Positions 24,971 to 33,769 of a stretch of DNA of 64,000 bases are shown one piece after another. Position numbers and translations under genes: made by a program. The DNA lies in NCBI GenBank assembly GCA_016195805.1, contig JACPYT010000004.1, positions 62,001-126,000 of the forward strand, in the 5' to 3' direction. Below the pieces are notes generated by a model. It did no database searches and was not told the origin of the DNA. It worked only from the letters and a program-made list of their open reading frames with translations. How positions within the stretch are numbered: position 1 is the stretch's first letter; every line of letters begins with the position of its first letter. This stretch comes from Hydrogenophilales bacterium. Its GTDB lineage: Bacteria; Pseudomonadota; Gammaproteobacteria; Burkholderiales; Thiobacillaceae.

Positions 24971-26289
24971 GAGACATCTTCATCACCGGCCTGATTTTCA
25001 GCCTGCTTCCCTTTGTTTTCAGGCGGCCCTGGCTGGGTATCCTGCTCTGGTCGTGGCTGGGTTACATGAACCCGCACCGGCTGGCATGGGGATTTGCCTA
25101 CAACATGCCTTTCTCGCTGATCGTCGGCGGAGTCACCATCCTGGCTTTCCTGGCATCCAAGGAAAAGAAGGACATGCTGTGGACGCGCGAAGTCATCGTC
25201 CTGCTGGTGCTGACCGGATGGATGCTGTTCACCACCTTCTTCGCGTTCTATCCCGACCTGGCATGGGCCCAGTGGAACAAAGTCTGGAAGATCATGCTGA
25301 TGGTCCTCCTCACCGCCCTCATCATCAAGGAGCGTCACCAACTGCACTGGCTGATCTGGGTGATTGCCCTCTCGTTCGGCTTCTATGGCGTGAAAGGCGG
25401 GATCTTCACCATCCTCAATGGCGGGGTGTACCGCGTCCAGGGACCGACGGGCACCTTTATCGGGGGCAACAACGAAATGGCGCTGGCGCTGGTGATGACG
25501 ATTCCGCTCATCCGCTATCTCCATCTGCAGGAGACCCGCAAGTGGGTCAAGACCGGACTGGCCACCGCCATGGTGCTGACCGGCGTCGCGGCCATCGGCA
25601 GCCAGTCGCGCGGGGGCATGCTGGCGATGGTGGCGATGGGGCTGTTCCTGTGGCTGAAGAGCCGCAACAAGATCGTCACCGGCTTTTACATGCTGATTGC
25701 CGTGGCCATCATGGCCTCGGTGATGCCGCAGGCATGGTATGACCGCATGAACACGATCAAGACCTATCAGACCGACCAGTCGGCGGAAGGGCGGATCAAC
25801 GCCTGGCACACTGCCTACAATGTGGCGAAGGTCCGCATCACGGGCGGTGGATTCGACATGTTCCACCCCCCCACCTTCCGCCAATATGCGCCCGACCCCT
25901 GGAATGTCCATGATGTCCACAGCATCTATTTCGAGATGATGGGCGAGCAGGGATACATCGGGTTCGCCCTGTTCATGCTGCTGGGGGCGCTGGCGTGGAT
26001 CCGCGCCCAGCAGATCATCGGGCGATGCAAGCATGATCCCGAAAGGAAATGGGCGGCGGATCTGGCCGCCATGATCCAGGTGAGTCTCATCGGCTATGCG
26101 GTCGCGGGGGCCTTCCTGGGGATGAGCCATTTCGACCTGCCCTACCAGCTGATGATCATTCTGGTGATGGCCGCCAAATTTTCCGGCGTGCTGGCAAATG
26201 TGGCACCTGCCAGGGGCAGCGTCCAGGGCAGGGCGCTGCCCCATCCATCGAGCCGGTTCGACCCGGAGAAAACCGGACCGGGGTTCTGA
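24967..26289 (+). CDS. O-glycosylation ligase-like protein, exosortase A-associated
   Basis: A 440-residue polytopic membrane protein of the Wzy/WaaL type. Ten or more hydrophobic segments are visible, from LIFSLLPFVFRRPWLGILLW onward. The central region GSQSRGGMLAM and the periplasmic loop with DVHSIYFEMMGEQGYIGF carry the conserved R and H/E residues of O-antigen ligases. The subfamily co-occurs with exosortase A and is thought to transfer glycans to proteins or lipids. It overlaps the toroid gene in ATGA. Confidence 0.9.
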   Translation: MRDIFITGLIFSLLPFVFRRPWLGILLWSWLGYMNPHRLAWGFAYNMPFSLIVGGVTILAFLASKEKKDMLWTREVIVLLVLTGWMLFTTFFAFYPDLAWAQWNKVWKIMLMVLLTALIIKERHQLHWLIWVIALSFGFYGVKGGIFTILNGGVYRVQGPTGTFIGGNNEMALALVMTIPLIRYLHLQETRKWVKTGLATAMVLTGVAAIGSQSRGGMLAMVAMGLFLWLKSRNKIVTGFYMLIAVAIMASVMPQAWYDRMNTIKTYQTDQSAEGRINAWHTAYNVAKVRITGGGFDMFHPPTFRQYAPDPWNVHDVHSIYFEMMGEQGYIGFALFMLLGALAWIRAQQIIGRCKHDPERKWAADLAAMIQVSLIGYAVAGAFLGMSHFDLPYQLMIILVMAAKFSGVLANVAPARGSVQGRALPHPSSRFDPEKTGPGF

Positions 26290-26291
26290 CC

Positions 26292-27287
26292 GTGCGGGGT
26301 CATCGCCTGCGCCTGCCACCGGGTTTGGGTGGGGCATTCTGGACAGCCATGCTGCTCGTCGGACTGGCCGAGTTCGCCCTGCACAGCGAGGCCATGATGT
26401 TCCGCTACCGTGCGGTATTCGCCCAGGGCCGGGCTTACGACAAGCTGCTCGAAGTCGAGCGTCATCCGCCTTCCGTCCTGTTCATCGGCAACAGCCGGAC
26501 CGACAACGGTGTCGATCCGCGCACGGTGAGCCGGGCCTGGCCAGACCACAGCCTGCACAGTTTCAATCTGGGACTGCCGGGAGCCAATGCACTCGTCTAT
26601 CACGGCGAACTGCAGCGCCTGGATGCGCGCGGCCTGCTGGGAAAGCGTGCGATCCATACGGTGGTGCTGGGTCTGGATGAAAGCGCCCTGCAGGAAGACA
26701 ATTCGCTCGGCTACGTCAGCTTTCTCGCCGACCGGCGCGCGCTCTGGGAGGCTGCCCGCTATCGGGACTGGCTGGGGAGCTATCTGCGGCTGTGGTCATA
26801 CAGCGGCAATCTTCGGGAACTGCGCGAACCGGACAAGGCGCTGCGATTCGTCGAGGCCAGCGTACGCCCGCTCGACCCGATAGGCGGGGCGGCAGCCACG
26901 CACCTGGGCTATCGGGCAGGTTTCGGTGCGGCCCAGAATGTGGGGCAGGTGGCACGCCAGGAGAATGCGGCCTTGCGGCCCCCTGCGCCGGCCGTCGAAG
27001 CATTTCTGTGGCGGGCGATCGACCTCCTGCAGGCGCGCGGGGTGCGCGTGTTCGTCACCTTCCCCCCCCTGCGGGATCGTGCCTCCGCCTTCGTCGGCGA
27101 CGGCCCGGCGGCTGCACCGTATCGGACGCTGCTGGCACAGCTGCGGCAACGCGGCGTGATCGTGTTGCCGCAGCCCGAGGGGTATGGCGTTGCGGAATTC
27201 ATCAATGCCGGCCACTTGAACGACCAGGGGGCGCAGCGCTACAGTACCGAGCTGGGGCGCCAGCTCGCGGCAAGCGGGGTTCGCTAG
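26292..27287 (+). CDS. SGNH-fold acyltransferase partner (AlgX/AlgJ/DltD-like), membrane anchored
   Basis: A 331-residue protein with one N-terminal membrane helix (AFWTAMLLVGLAEFALH) and an exported SGNH-like domain. The nucleophile region reads FIGNSRTDNGVD (Ser near residue 62) and the Asp/His block is GHLNDQGAQRY near the C-terminus. GTG at 26292 is the likely start; the ATG at 26349 would cut the helix. It lies directly before an MBOAT gene, so the two should form an O-acetylation module like AlgI/AlgJ or PatA/PatB. Confidence 0.78.
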   Translation: MRGHRLRLPPGLGGAFWTAMLLVGLAEFALHSEAMMFRYRAVFAQGRAYDKLLEVERHPPSVLFIGNSRTDNGVDPRTVSRAWPDHSLHSFNLGLPGANALVYHGELQRLDARGLLGKRAIHTVVLGLDESALQEDNSLGYVSFLADRRALWEAARYRDWLGSYLRLWSYSGNLRELREPDKALRFVEASVRPLDPIGGAAATHLGYRAGFGAAQNVGQVARQENAALRPPAPAVEAFLWRAIDLLQARGVRVFVTFPPLRDRASAFVGDGPAAAPYRTLLAQLRQRGVIVLPQPEGYGVAEFINAGHLNDQGAQRYSTELGRQLAASGVR

Positions 27288-27290
27288 GTC

Positions 27291-28724
27291 ATGCTGTTCA
27301 GTTCTCCGACCTTCCTGCTGTTCTTTGCCGTGCTGCTGCTGTTCTATGCGGGAGCACGCAATTATCGCGAGCGTGCCGCCGTCATCCTGGCCGGCAGCCT
27401 GATTTTTTATGCGTCCTGGAAACCCGCCTATCTCATCCTGCTGGCGTCGTCGGTCAGTCTCAACTACCTGATTTATTCTGGCCTGTCGGCCACGCGCAGC
27501 AAGCCGCTGCTGGTGACCGGACTGGTGTTGAACCTGGGGTTCCTGGGCGTCGTCAAATACCTCGGGATGGCGCTGGAAACCCTGTGGGGGCTGGGCGCCT
27601 GGCTCGACCTGCCCCTGGCCGGGGCGCCACCCGGCTGGGCCGACTGGGCGCTGCCTCTGGGCATCAGCTTCTATACCTTCCACATGCTGTCGGTGATGAT
27701 CGACGTCTACCGCGGCGAATGGACGCACCGCATCTCGTTTCGCGCCTGGTGGCTGTATGTGACGTTCTTTCCGCACATGATCGCCGGCCCCATTCTGCGC
27801 GCATCCGAACTGGTCGAACAGCTGGAAAATCTGCAGCCGCTGAAGGCGGCGTCCGTCAAACTGGGCGCACTGGTTTTCATGGCCGGCCTGATCAAGAAGG
27901 TGCTGTTTGCCGACAACCTGTCGCTGTTGACCGATGAGTTGTTCAGCCATCCCGAGACGCTCGATTTCTACATGGCGTGGCTCGCCACGACCGCATTTGC
28001 GCTGCAAATCTATTTTGATTTTTCCGGTTACAGCGAAATGGCCATCGGCCTGGCGCTGATGTTCGGCGTGACCTTGCCGCGCAACTTCCTCCATCCCTAC
28101 ACCAGCCGCAGCGTGCGCGAATTCTGGCAGCGCTGGCACATCACCCTGTCGCGCTGGTTGCGCGACTATCTCTATTTCTCGCTCGGCGGCAACCGGCGCG
28201 GGAAGTCCCGCAACCTGGCCAATCTGATGATCACGATGCTGCTGGGCGGCCTCTGGCATGGCGCCGCATGGACCTTCGTGTTCTGGGGATTCCTGCATGG
28301 CGCCTATCTGGTGCTGCATCGCCTGCTGCTCGACCTGTATGTACGGTTGGGCGTGCGGGCGAACTCCGTCAGTGCGCGGAGACTGTCCTGGCTGGGCTGG
28401 CCGGTGACGCTGGCGCTGGTGTGGATCAGCTGGGTGTTCTTCCGGGCGCACTCATTTCACGATGCATGGATCATTGTTGCCGCCATGCTGGGGCTGGGGC
28501 ATGCAACCGGGGGCACGACGGTGCGCAGCTACGTGCACCTGCTGGTATGGGGAAGCCTGTTGCTCACCTTGCTGGAGCCGCATCTCGAACGCGGGCTGCG
28601 AAATGGCCTGCAACGCTGGGAGCAATTGCATTTCACGCTGCGCGGCACGGCCTACGCGGGCCTGGCGCTGATGCTCATCGTCTTCGGCGGCAGCAGCCAG
28701 AAATTCATCTATTTCGATTTTTGA
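27291..28724 (+). CDS. MBOAT family O-acyltransferase (AlgI-like)
   Basis: A 477-residue polytopic membrane acyltransferase that moves acyl groups, typically acetyl, across the inner membrane for polysaccharide O-acetylation. The conserved FFPHMIAGPILR, IYFDFSGYSEMAIGLALMFG, and LLGGLWHGAAWTFVFWG (catalytic His) are all present. It starts 3 bp after the SGNH partner. It is the last gene of the main plus-strand operon and converges on the second amidotransferase gene with a 21-bp gap. Confidence 0.95.
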   Translation: MLFSSPTFLLFFAVLLLFYAGARNYRERAAVILAGSLIFYASWKPAYLILLASSVSLNYLIYSGLSATRSKPLLVTGLVLNLGFLGVVKYLGMALETLWGLGAWLDLPLAGAPPGWADWALPLGISFYTFHMLSVMIDVYRGEWTHRISFRAWWLYVTFFPHMIAGPILRASELVEQLENLQPLKAASVKLGALVFMAGLIKKVLFADNLSLLTDELFSHPETLDFYMAWLATTAFALQIYFDFSGYSEMAIGLALMFGVTLPRNFLHPYTSRSVREFWQRWHITLSRWLRDYLYFSLGGNRRGKSRNLANLMITMLLGGLWHGAAWTFVFWGFLHGAYLVLHRLLLDLYVRLGVRANSVSARRLSWLGWPVTLALVWISWVFFRAHSFHDAWIIVAAMLGLGHATGGTTVRSYVHLLVWGSLLLTLLEPHLERGLRNGLQRWEQLHFTLRGTAYAGLALMLIVFGGSSQKFIYFDF

Positions 28725-28745
28725 TCGCCCCGGCAGGCGCTCGTC

Positions 28746-30572
28746 TCAGTGTTCGTTCGCCTGCAGCCATTGTTCCAGCATCATGGTCACCCAGATCATC
28801 ACGCCGTAGTAGCTGGCGTGGGGTCCGCGCTGCATGGCCAGCATGTGGTCCAGATACGCCGGCTGGAGCCAGCCGCGCTGCTTGAAGTCCGACAGGCTGT
28901 CGCCGACCAGATCGCCGAGAGGGGCGTATTGGGTGCTCCACACGCCGAACGGCAGGCCGAAGCCGTGCTTGCTCTTGTTGATGATCTTGTCCGGCAGCAG
29001 ATCGCGCAGCGCTTCCTTGAAGAACCAGCGCAGCTTCTGGCCGCGCACCTTGTAATCCACCGGCAGATGGTTGGCAAAGGCGACCATGCGGTCGTCGAGC
29101 AGGGGATAACGCACTTCGATCCCCGCCGCCTCGGTCATGGTGCCGACCTTGCGCAGGTCGTTGTCGGCCAGGGTGAACTTCAGGTCCACGTGCATCATGC
29201 GGTTGATGTAATGGTCCGAGGCGGTGCGCGCATACACCTCGGTGAGTGCGGCATCCGCCGTCGAAGGGTCAACGGCCTGGATGAAGTCCGCAGCGAGGAT
29301 CTGGTCGAGCGGCGTGCGATGCAGGAAGTTGTAGCTTTCCAGGCGCAGCGGCAGCCCCATGTTGGCCTGGCGTACGTAACTTTTCAGCTTGGACAGCGGG
29401 AAGCGGTCGGACAAGCCGGGAAGATGCGCAATCGGTTCGACCACGCCGCGCCGGATCGCCGTGGGCAGGCGAAAATAGTTTTCAAACAGTTTCTGCTTGG
29501 CGTAGCGCGCATTGCCGCCGAAGATCTCGTCGCCGCCGTCGCCCGCCAGCATGCGTTCGAACCCCGCCTCGTGCGCGGCCCTGGCGCAGAAATAGGTCGG
29601 CACTGCCGATTCGTTGCCGAACGGTTCGTCGTATTCGCGCGCGATGACGGGAATCGCCGTCACGATGTCGGCAGGCTTCAGGTAATACTCGTGGCGGCGG
29701 CTGCCGTAACGCTCGGCGGCGCAGCGCGCGTATTCCATCTCGTCGAATCCGGTGGCGTCGAAGCCGATGGAGAAGGTGTCGACCGGCGCGCCGCGCGCAG
29801 CGGTCAGGGCGCCGACGACGGTGGAGCTGTCGGTGCCGCCGGAGAGAAACGCGGCGGTGGCCGGCGCATCGGCGTCGCGCACGGCTTCATCCAGCACCGC
29901 GCGAAAATTGTTGCGATGCGTGTCGAAGCCGGTGTCGGTCGGGGTGTAGTCGGCCTGCCAGTAGAAGCGGGAGTCGAGCTGGCCGTTCTTCAGGGTGACG
30001 ATCTGTCCAGGCAGCAGCTTGCGCACGCCCTGGTAAAGGCTGCGCGGCGCCGGGATGGTATGGAAATACAGGTAATCGTAGACCGCCTGGGGGTCGATGA
30101 TCCGCCCGACCCCGGGATGGGCGGCGACGTTCTGCACGCTGCTGCCGAACACAAGATGGCCGCCGCGATGCGCATAACAGAGGCGTTCGGCACCGATGCG
30201 ATCGAGGACGAGGCAGCCCTTTTTCTTGAGCGGTTCCAGTACGACGAAGGCGAAATTGCCCTGCATCAGCGTCGGCAGTTTTTCGCCGTGGCGCACCCAT
30301 CCGTGCGCGACGGCCATGGCGGGATTGCGGTCGCGGGCGACGAAATCCAGCTCGTCGTCCAGAAAGACCGGGCGCCCGATCAGCGTGGCAGCCAGTCCGT
30401 TTTCAACGTGGATGTCGGCCTTGCCGAAGCGCGAACAGGCTGCCACGCCCAGCATCTGGCTGCTATGTTCGTGCAGCAGCCCATCCGGGGACAGGCAGGC
30501 TGCGCGTCCCATGTGCCGGATCAAATCCTGATGCGCGCCGTGGTCGCCCAGCCAGCCAAAAATGCCATCCAT
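28746..30572 (-). CDS. Asparagine-synthase-like protein lacking the glutaminase Cys
   Basis: A 608-residue AsnB-family protein. I start it at ATG 30572, giving MDGIFGWLG; the usual MCGI is replaced and the nucleophile Cys2 is Asp. The N-terminal domain otherwise follows the class II GATase fold (MQGNFAFVVLE, LVFGSSVQNV). The synthetase half is intact: PP-loop FLSGGTDSSTVVG and LAGDGGDEIFGGNARY. It may use free ammonia, or transfer another amine, or the N-domain may be structural. Divergent from a sulfotransferase gene with 125 bp between the start codons. Confidence 0.88.
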   Translation of the reverse strand: MDGIFGWLGDHGAHQDLIRHMGRAACLSPDGLLHEHSSQMLGVAACSRFGKADIHVENGLAATLIGRPVFLDDELDFVARDRNPAMAVAHGWVRHGEKLPTLMQGNFAFVVLEPLKKKGCLVLDRIGAERLCYAHRGGHLVFGSSVQNVAAHPGVGRIIDPQAVYDYLYFHTIPAPRSLYQGVRKLLPGQIVTLKNGQLDSRFYWQADYTPTDTGFDTHRNNFRAVLDEAVRDADAPATAAFLSGGTDSSTVVGALTAARGAPVDTFSIGFDATGFDEMEYARCAAERYGSRRHEYYLKPADIVTAIPVIAREYDEPFGNESAVPTYFCARAAHEAGFERMLAGDGGDEIFGGNARYAKQKLFENYFRLPTAIRRGVVEPIAHLPGLSDRFPLSKLKSYVRQANMGLPLRLESYNFLHRTPLDQILAADFIQAVDPSTADAALTEVYARTASDHYINRMMHVDLKFTLADNDLRKVGTMTEAAGIEVRYPLLDDRMVAFANHLPVDYKVRGQKLRWFFKEALRDLLPDKIINKSKHGFGLPFGVWSTQYAPLGDLVGDSLSDFKQRGWLQPAYLDHMLAMQRGPHASYYGVMIWVTMMLEQWLQANEH

Positions 30573-30630
30573 GGTGTGTTGTGTCAGCGTGATACGGGAT
30601 AATGTCCGCCAATATAAACGAGCCGGCCGA

Positions 30631-30647
30631 TTGGCACGAATCCTGTT
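30631..30647 (+). promoter_or_regulatory. Possible sigma-54 promoter before the second plus-strand set
   Basis: TTGGCACGAATCCTGTT has a perfect -24 block TTGGCACG, but the -12 block is CTGTT and lacks the normally invariant C. It lies 51 bp before the ATG at 30698. Weaker than the other sites; activity is uncertain. Confidence 0.35.
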
Positions 30648-30697
30648 GGCCTTGTGGCGGATTGACCAGGCACCCGTTTGATAACGACAGAAAGCCC

Positions 30698-31624
30698 ATG
30701 AGTTTGAGTGAATTCTTTGACAAGGTGGCGAAAACGCTGGCTTTCCATGCGCGGCGCTTGCGCCGCGGCCTGCGCGGCCTGCGCTGGCGTCTTTCGCCGC
30801 AGCCGGCAACGCGGCCCATCATCGTGGTCGGCTGTTCGCGTGCCGGCACCACGCTGGTCTACAAAACCTTGTCCGAGTCGCAGCAAATCGGCAGCCTGCA
30901 ACGCGAAACCCACGATTACTGGACAGGACTGCATCCGCTGGGCGACAAGAACTGGGATACCCATGCACTGAATGCGGCGGACGCCAGCCAGGCGGACCGC
31001 GACGGCGTCAGCCGTTATTTCTACAGTTGGACCGGCAAGCACCGCTGGGTCGACAAGAACAACCAGAATGGGCTTTGCGTTCCCTACCTGCTGACGCTGT
31101 TTCCGGATGCCGTGTTCGTCTTCGTCAAGCGCAGCCCGGGCGACAACCTCAATTCGCTGATCGAGGGCTGGCGCAAACCCGACGAATTCGCCACCTGGTC
31201 GAACGACTTGCCGGCGACGGTGGCGGTGGAAAACGGGCAGCTGAAACAATGGTGTTTCTTCCTTGCCGACGGCTGGCGCAATTACGTGAACGCGCCGGTC
31301 GAGGAGGTCGCCGCCTTTCAATATGTCGCAGTCAACCGGGCCATTCTCGATGCCCGGGCGGACGTTCCTGCGGGGCAATGGGTCGAGGTGTTTTACGAGG
31401 ATTTCCTGCGCGACCCGGTCGCCGCCTTTCGTCGAGTGTTCGAAGGCTGCGGCCTGAGATTCGATGGGCACCTGCAGGCGCATTGTGCGGAAGTGCTCGA
31501 TATTCCCTATAACGCATTTTCCGAAATCCGCCTGGATAAATGGAAGGACGGCCGCAACCGGGACAAGATCGAGCGGGTGCTGCCACAGGTGGAGGGGGTG
31601 GCGGCGGAGATGGGGTATCGATGA
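30698..31624 (+). CDS. Sulfotransferase family protein
   Basis: A 308-residue PAPS-dependent sulfotransferase-like protein. The phosphosulfate loop is VVGCSRAGTTLVYKTL near residue 44 and the second binding site is FVFVKRSPGDNLNSLIEGW. VFYEDFLRDPVAAFRRVFEGCG is the family's late motif. ATG 30698 is preferred; an upstream frame from 30602 has no family resemblance before it. The following NodB-fold gene overlaps in ATGA. It may modify the product of the same operon; acceptor unknown. Confidence 0.82.
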   Translation: MSLSEFFDKVAKTLAFHARRLRRGLRGLRWRLSPQPATRPIIVVGCSRAGTTLVYKTLSESQQIGSLQRETHDYWTGLHPLGDKNWDTHALNAADASQADRDGVSRYFYSWTGKHRWVDKNNQNGLCVPYLLTLFPDAVFVFVKRSPGDNLNSLIEGWRKPDEFATWSNDLPATVAVENGQLKQWCFFLADGWRNYVNAPVEEVAAFQYVAVNRAILDARADVPAGQWVEVFYEDFLRDPVAAFRRVFEGCGLRFDGHLQAHCAEVLDIPYNAFSEIRLDKWKDGRNRDKIERVLPQVEGVAAEMGYR

Positions 31625-32814
31625 CCGTGCTGGCGCTTGCCCTGGCGATGCTGCTGCTGGTGTGGGCCGGTGTGCTGCTGGCGTTCGCCGCGCCACTCGC
31701 CGCGCGCTGGCGCGAGCCGGTACTGCGCCGGCCTGTGCTCATCATCGAAAGCGACGACTGGGGCGCCGGGCCGCTGATACAGGCGGACGCGCTGACCCGC
31801 CTGTCGACCCTGCTGCAGGGGATACGCGATCGCAACGGGCACCCGGCCGTGATGACGCTGGGGGTGGTGCTGGAGGTGCCGGACGGCGCGCACATTGCCG
31901 CGACCGGCTGTACGGAATATCACGCCCTGCCGCTCGGAGACGAGCGTTTCAAGGCGGTGCGCGCAGCGATGCAGGACGGCATACAGTCTGGAGTGTTCGC
32001 CCCGCAACTGCATGGCCAGTGCCACTACTGGCCGCCTGCGGTGATGGCCGCGGCACGGGAAGCCCCAGCCGTGCGCGACTGGCTTACCGTCCCCACCCCC
32101 GCTGCTACCGAGACCCTGCCCTCGCCGCTGCAAAGCCGCTGGGTCGATGCGTCCAGTCTGCCCTCGCGCGCGCTGGCACCCGAGGCGATCGAGCAGGCCG
32201 TGGCTGCTGAAGTGGAGGCTTATCAGGCCGTTTTTGGCAGTGCACCGCAGGTGGCAATCGCCACCACGTTTGTCTGGAACGACGCAGTCGAGGCGGCCTG
32301 GGCGCGGGCCGGGATCGGCGTCGTCATTACGCCCGGCCGGCGTGCCACCTGCCGTAATGCTGCAGGCGCGCCCGCATGTGTGGATGCGACGATGCTGACC
32401 GGTGCGCGTTCGCGTGCAGGTCAAACCTATCTGCTGCGCGACGTGTATTTCGAACCGTCGCTGGGCCATATGCCGCAGCGTCTGGTGGATGGACTCAAGG
32501 CACGTACCCAGCAGGGACGGGCATGCCTGGCCGAAACGCATCGCTTCAATTTCCTGCAGGGGCTGGACGCGAGCCTTGCCACACTCGAAACGGGATTGAA
32601 TGCCGCGCTGGCAGCATGCCCGAACGTGGGCTTTCTTACCCCGCTTGAACTGGGGCAGGCGATCCGGCGGCGCGACCCGGCTTGGATCGAAACCCGCCTG
32701 AGGCCCCGTCTTGCCGCCTGGCGCGCCCGGCTGGACGAGATTCCACGTTTCCGCCGGATGGCCCGCCTGAGCGGCTTGGCGTTGCCGCTGGCCTGGCTGG
32801 AGCGTGCGGCATGA
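31621..32814 (+). CDS. Membrane-anchored NodB-fold (polysaccharide deacetylase-like) protein
   Basis: A 397-residue protein with one N-terminal helix (LALALAMLLLVWAGVLLAFA) followed by a (beta/alpha) barrel. The strand LIIESDDWGAGP supplies an acidic pair at the NodB base/metal position, and LHGQCHYWPP supplies the His motif. These resemble, but are not identical to, classical TFDDG/HTxxH motifs, so it is a divergent member. It starts on ATGA overlap with the sulfotransferase. Deacetylation or hydrolysis of the exported glycan is inferred. Confidence 0.65.
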   Translation: MTVLALALAMLLLVWAGVLLAFAAPLAARWREPVLRRPVLIIESDDWGAGPLIQADALTRLSTLLQGIRDRNGHPAVMTLGVVLEVPDGAHIAATGCTEYHALPLGDERFKAVRAAMQDGIQSGVFAPQLHGQCHYWPPAVMAAAREAPAVRDWLTVPTPAATETLPSPLQSRWVDASSLPSRALAPEAIEQAVAAEVEAYQAVFGSAPQVAIATTFVWNDAVEAAWARAGIGVVITPGRRATCRNAAGAPACVDATMLTGARSRAGQTYLLRDVYFEPSLGHMPQRLVDGLKARTQQGRACLAETHRFNFLQGLDASLATLETGLNAALAACPNVGFLTPLELGQAIRRRDPAWIETRLRPRLAAWRARLDEIPRFRRMARLSGLALPLAWLERAA

Positions 32815-33740
32815 ACCCGCGTTTCTCGGTCGTCATCCCCGCATTCAACGCCGAGTCGACGCTGGCGCGCGCCATCGAGTCGGTGCGCGCGCAAAGCTGG
32901 CCGGCGCACGAAATCATCGTGGTGGATGACGGCTCGACCGACGACACTGCCGATGTCGCGCGCCACTTCGGCGATGCAGTGCGCCTGATCGGGCAGCGCA
33001 ACAGCGGCGTGTCGGTGGCGCGCAATGCGGGCGCGGCGGCAGCCACGGGCGACTGGCTGGCGTTCCTTGACGCCGACGACTGGTATGCGCCCGATCGCCT
33101 CAGGCTGCATGCCGCGTGGATTGCGGAAGACGCTACGCTGGACTGCCTGACCGGCGATTACGAGTACCGTGACGCGGACGGTGCGCTACTCGGCACCTCG
33201 ATGGCGCAGCACGAATCGGGACGGATGATGCAGGCGAAGGCCGCGGGCGCGGCGCAGGTGGTGATGGAAACGCCCGCCGAGCTGGCAGCCTTCGTGGCCG
33301 ATCATTTCGGCGACACCCATACGCTGTCTGTCCCGCGTGCACGATTTGTCGAGCTGGGGGGCTACCCGACCGGATTCAAGGTGTGCGAGGACGTGCATTT
33401 CCTCACGCGGTTGGTGGCAAGGAGCCGCCGCATCGGCGTAATCTGCCGGAGTCTCGGGGTGTATGTGATTCATGGCGGCAGCGCCACCCGCCGCAATCCG
33501 GTGGCGGCGCAGCGTGAAAATGTGCGCACGCTGTCCGATCTGGTGCGGCTGGCCGGACATTTTCCGACCCCGGTCAGGCAGGGGGTGGCAAGCCGGATGG
33601 TCAGTGCCCGCTACAACCTCGGCTGCGCATTGAGCAAGAATGGCCAGCGTGTCGCAGCCATCCGTGCTGTGTTGCCGTCGCTGCTCGCACGCCCCGGCTG
33701 GAAGAGCCTGCGCAATGTGCTGTCGATGTTGAAGGGATAA
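32811..33740 (+). CDS. Glycosyltransferase family 2
   Basis: A 309-residue GT-A enzyme. It begins FSVVIPAFNAESTLARAIESV, has VVDDGSTDDT, the donor motif FLDADDWYAPDRL, and a late KVCEDVHFLTRLVARS with the catalytic ED. There are no membrane helices. It overlaps the previous gene in ATGA. It resembles the two minus-strand GT2 enzymes at 43631-45547 in the N-terminal half. Confidence 0.92.
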   Translation: MNPRFSVVIPAFNAESTLARAIESVRAQSWPAHEIIVVDDGSTDDTADVARHFGDAVRLIGQRNSGVSVARNAGAAAATGDWLAFLDADDWYAPDRLRLHAAWIAEDATLDCLTGDYEYRDADGALLGTSMAQHESGRMMQAKAAGAAQVVMETPAELAAFVADHFGDTHTLSVPRARFVELGGYPTGFKVCEDVHFLTRLVARSRRIGVICRSLGVYVIHGGSATRRNPVAAQRENVRTLSDLVRLAGHFPTPVRQGVASRMVSARYNLGCALSKNGQRVAAIRAVLPSLLARPGWKSLRNVLSMLKG

Positions 33741-33769
33741 GCGTGTCGACCGGATAAGCTGAACAAGCC

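Noticed and set aside
28749-30602. 617-codon plus-strand frame opposite the second amidotransferase
   Set aside because: The minus strand carries clear AsnB motifs; the plus frame has none.
30573-30697. Riboswitch or attenuator in the divergent amidotransferase/sulfotransferase gap
   Set aside because: No stable stem or conserved riboswitch core was visible in 125 bp.
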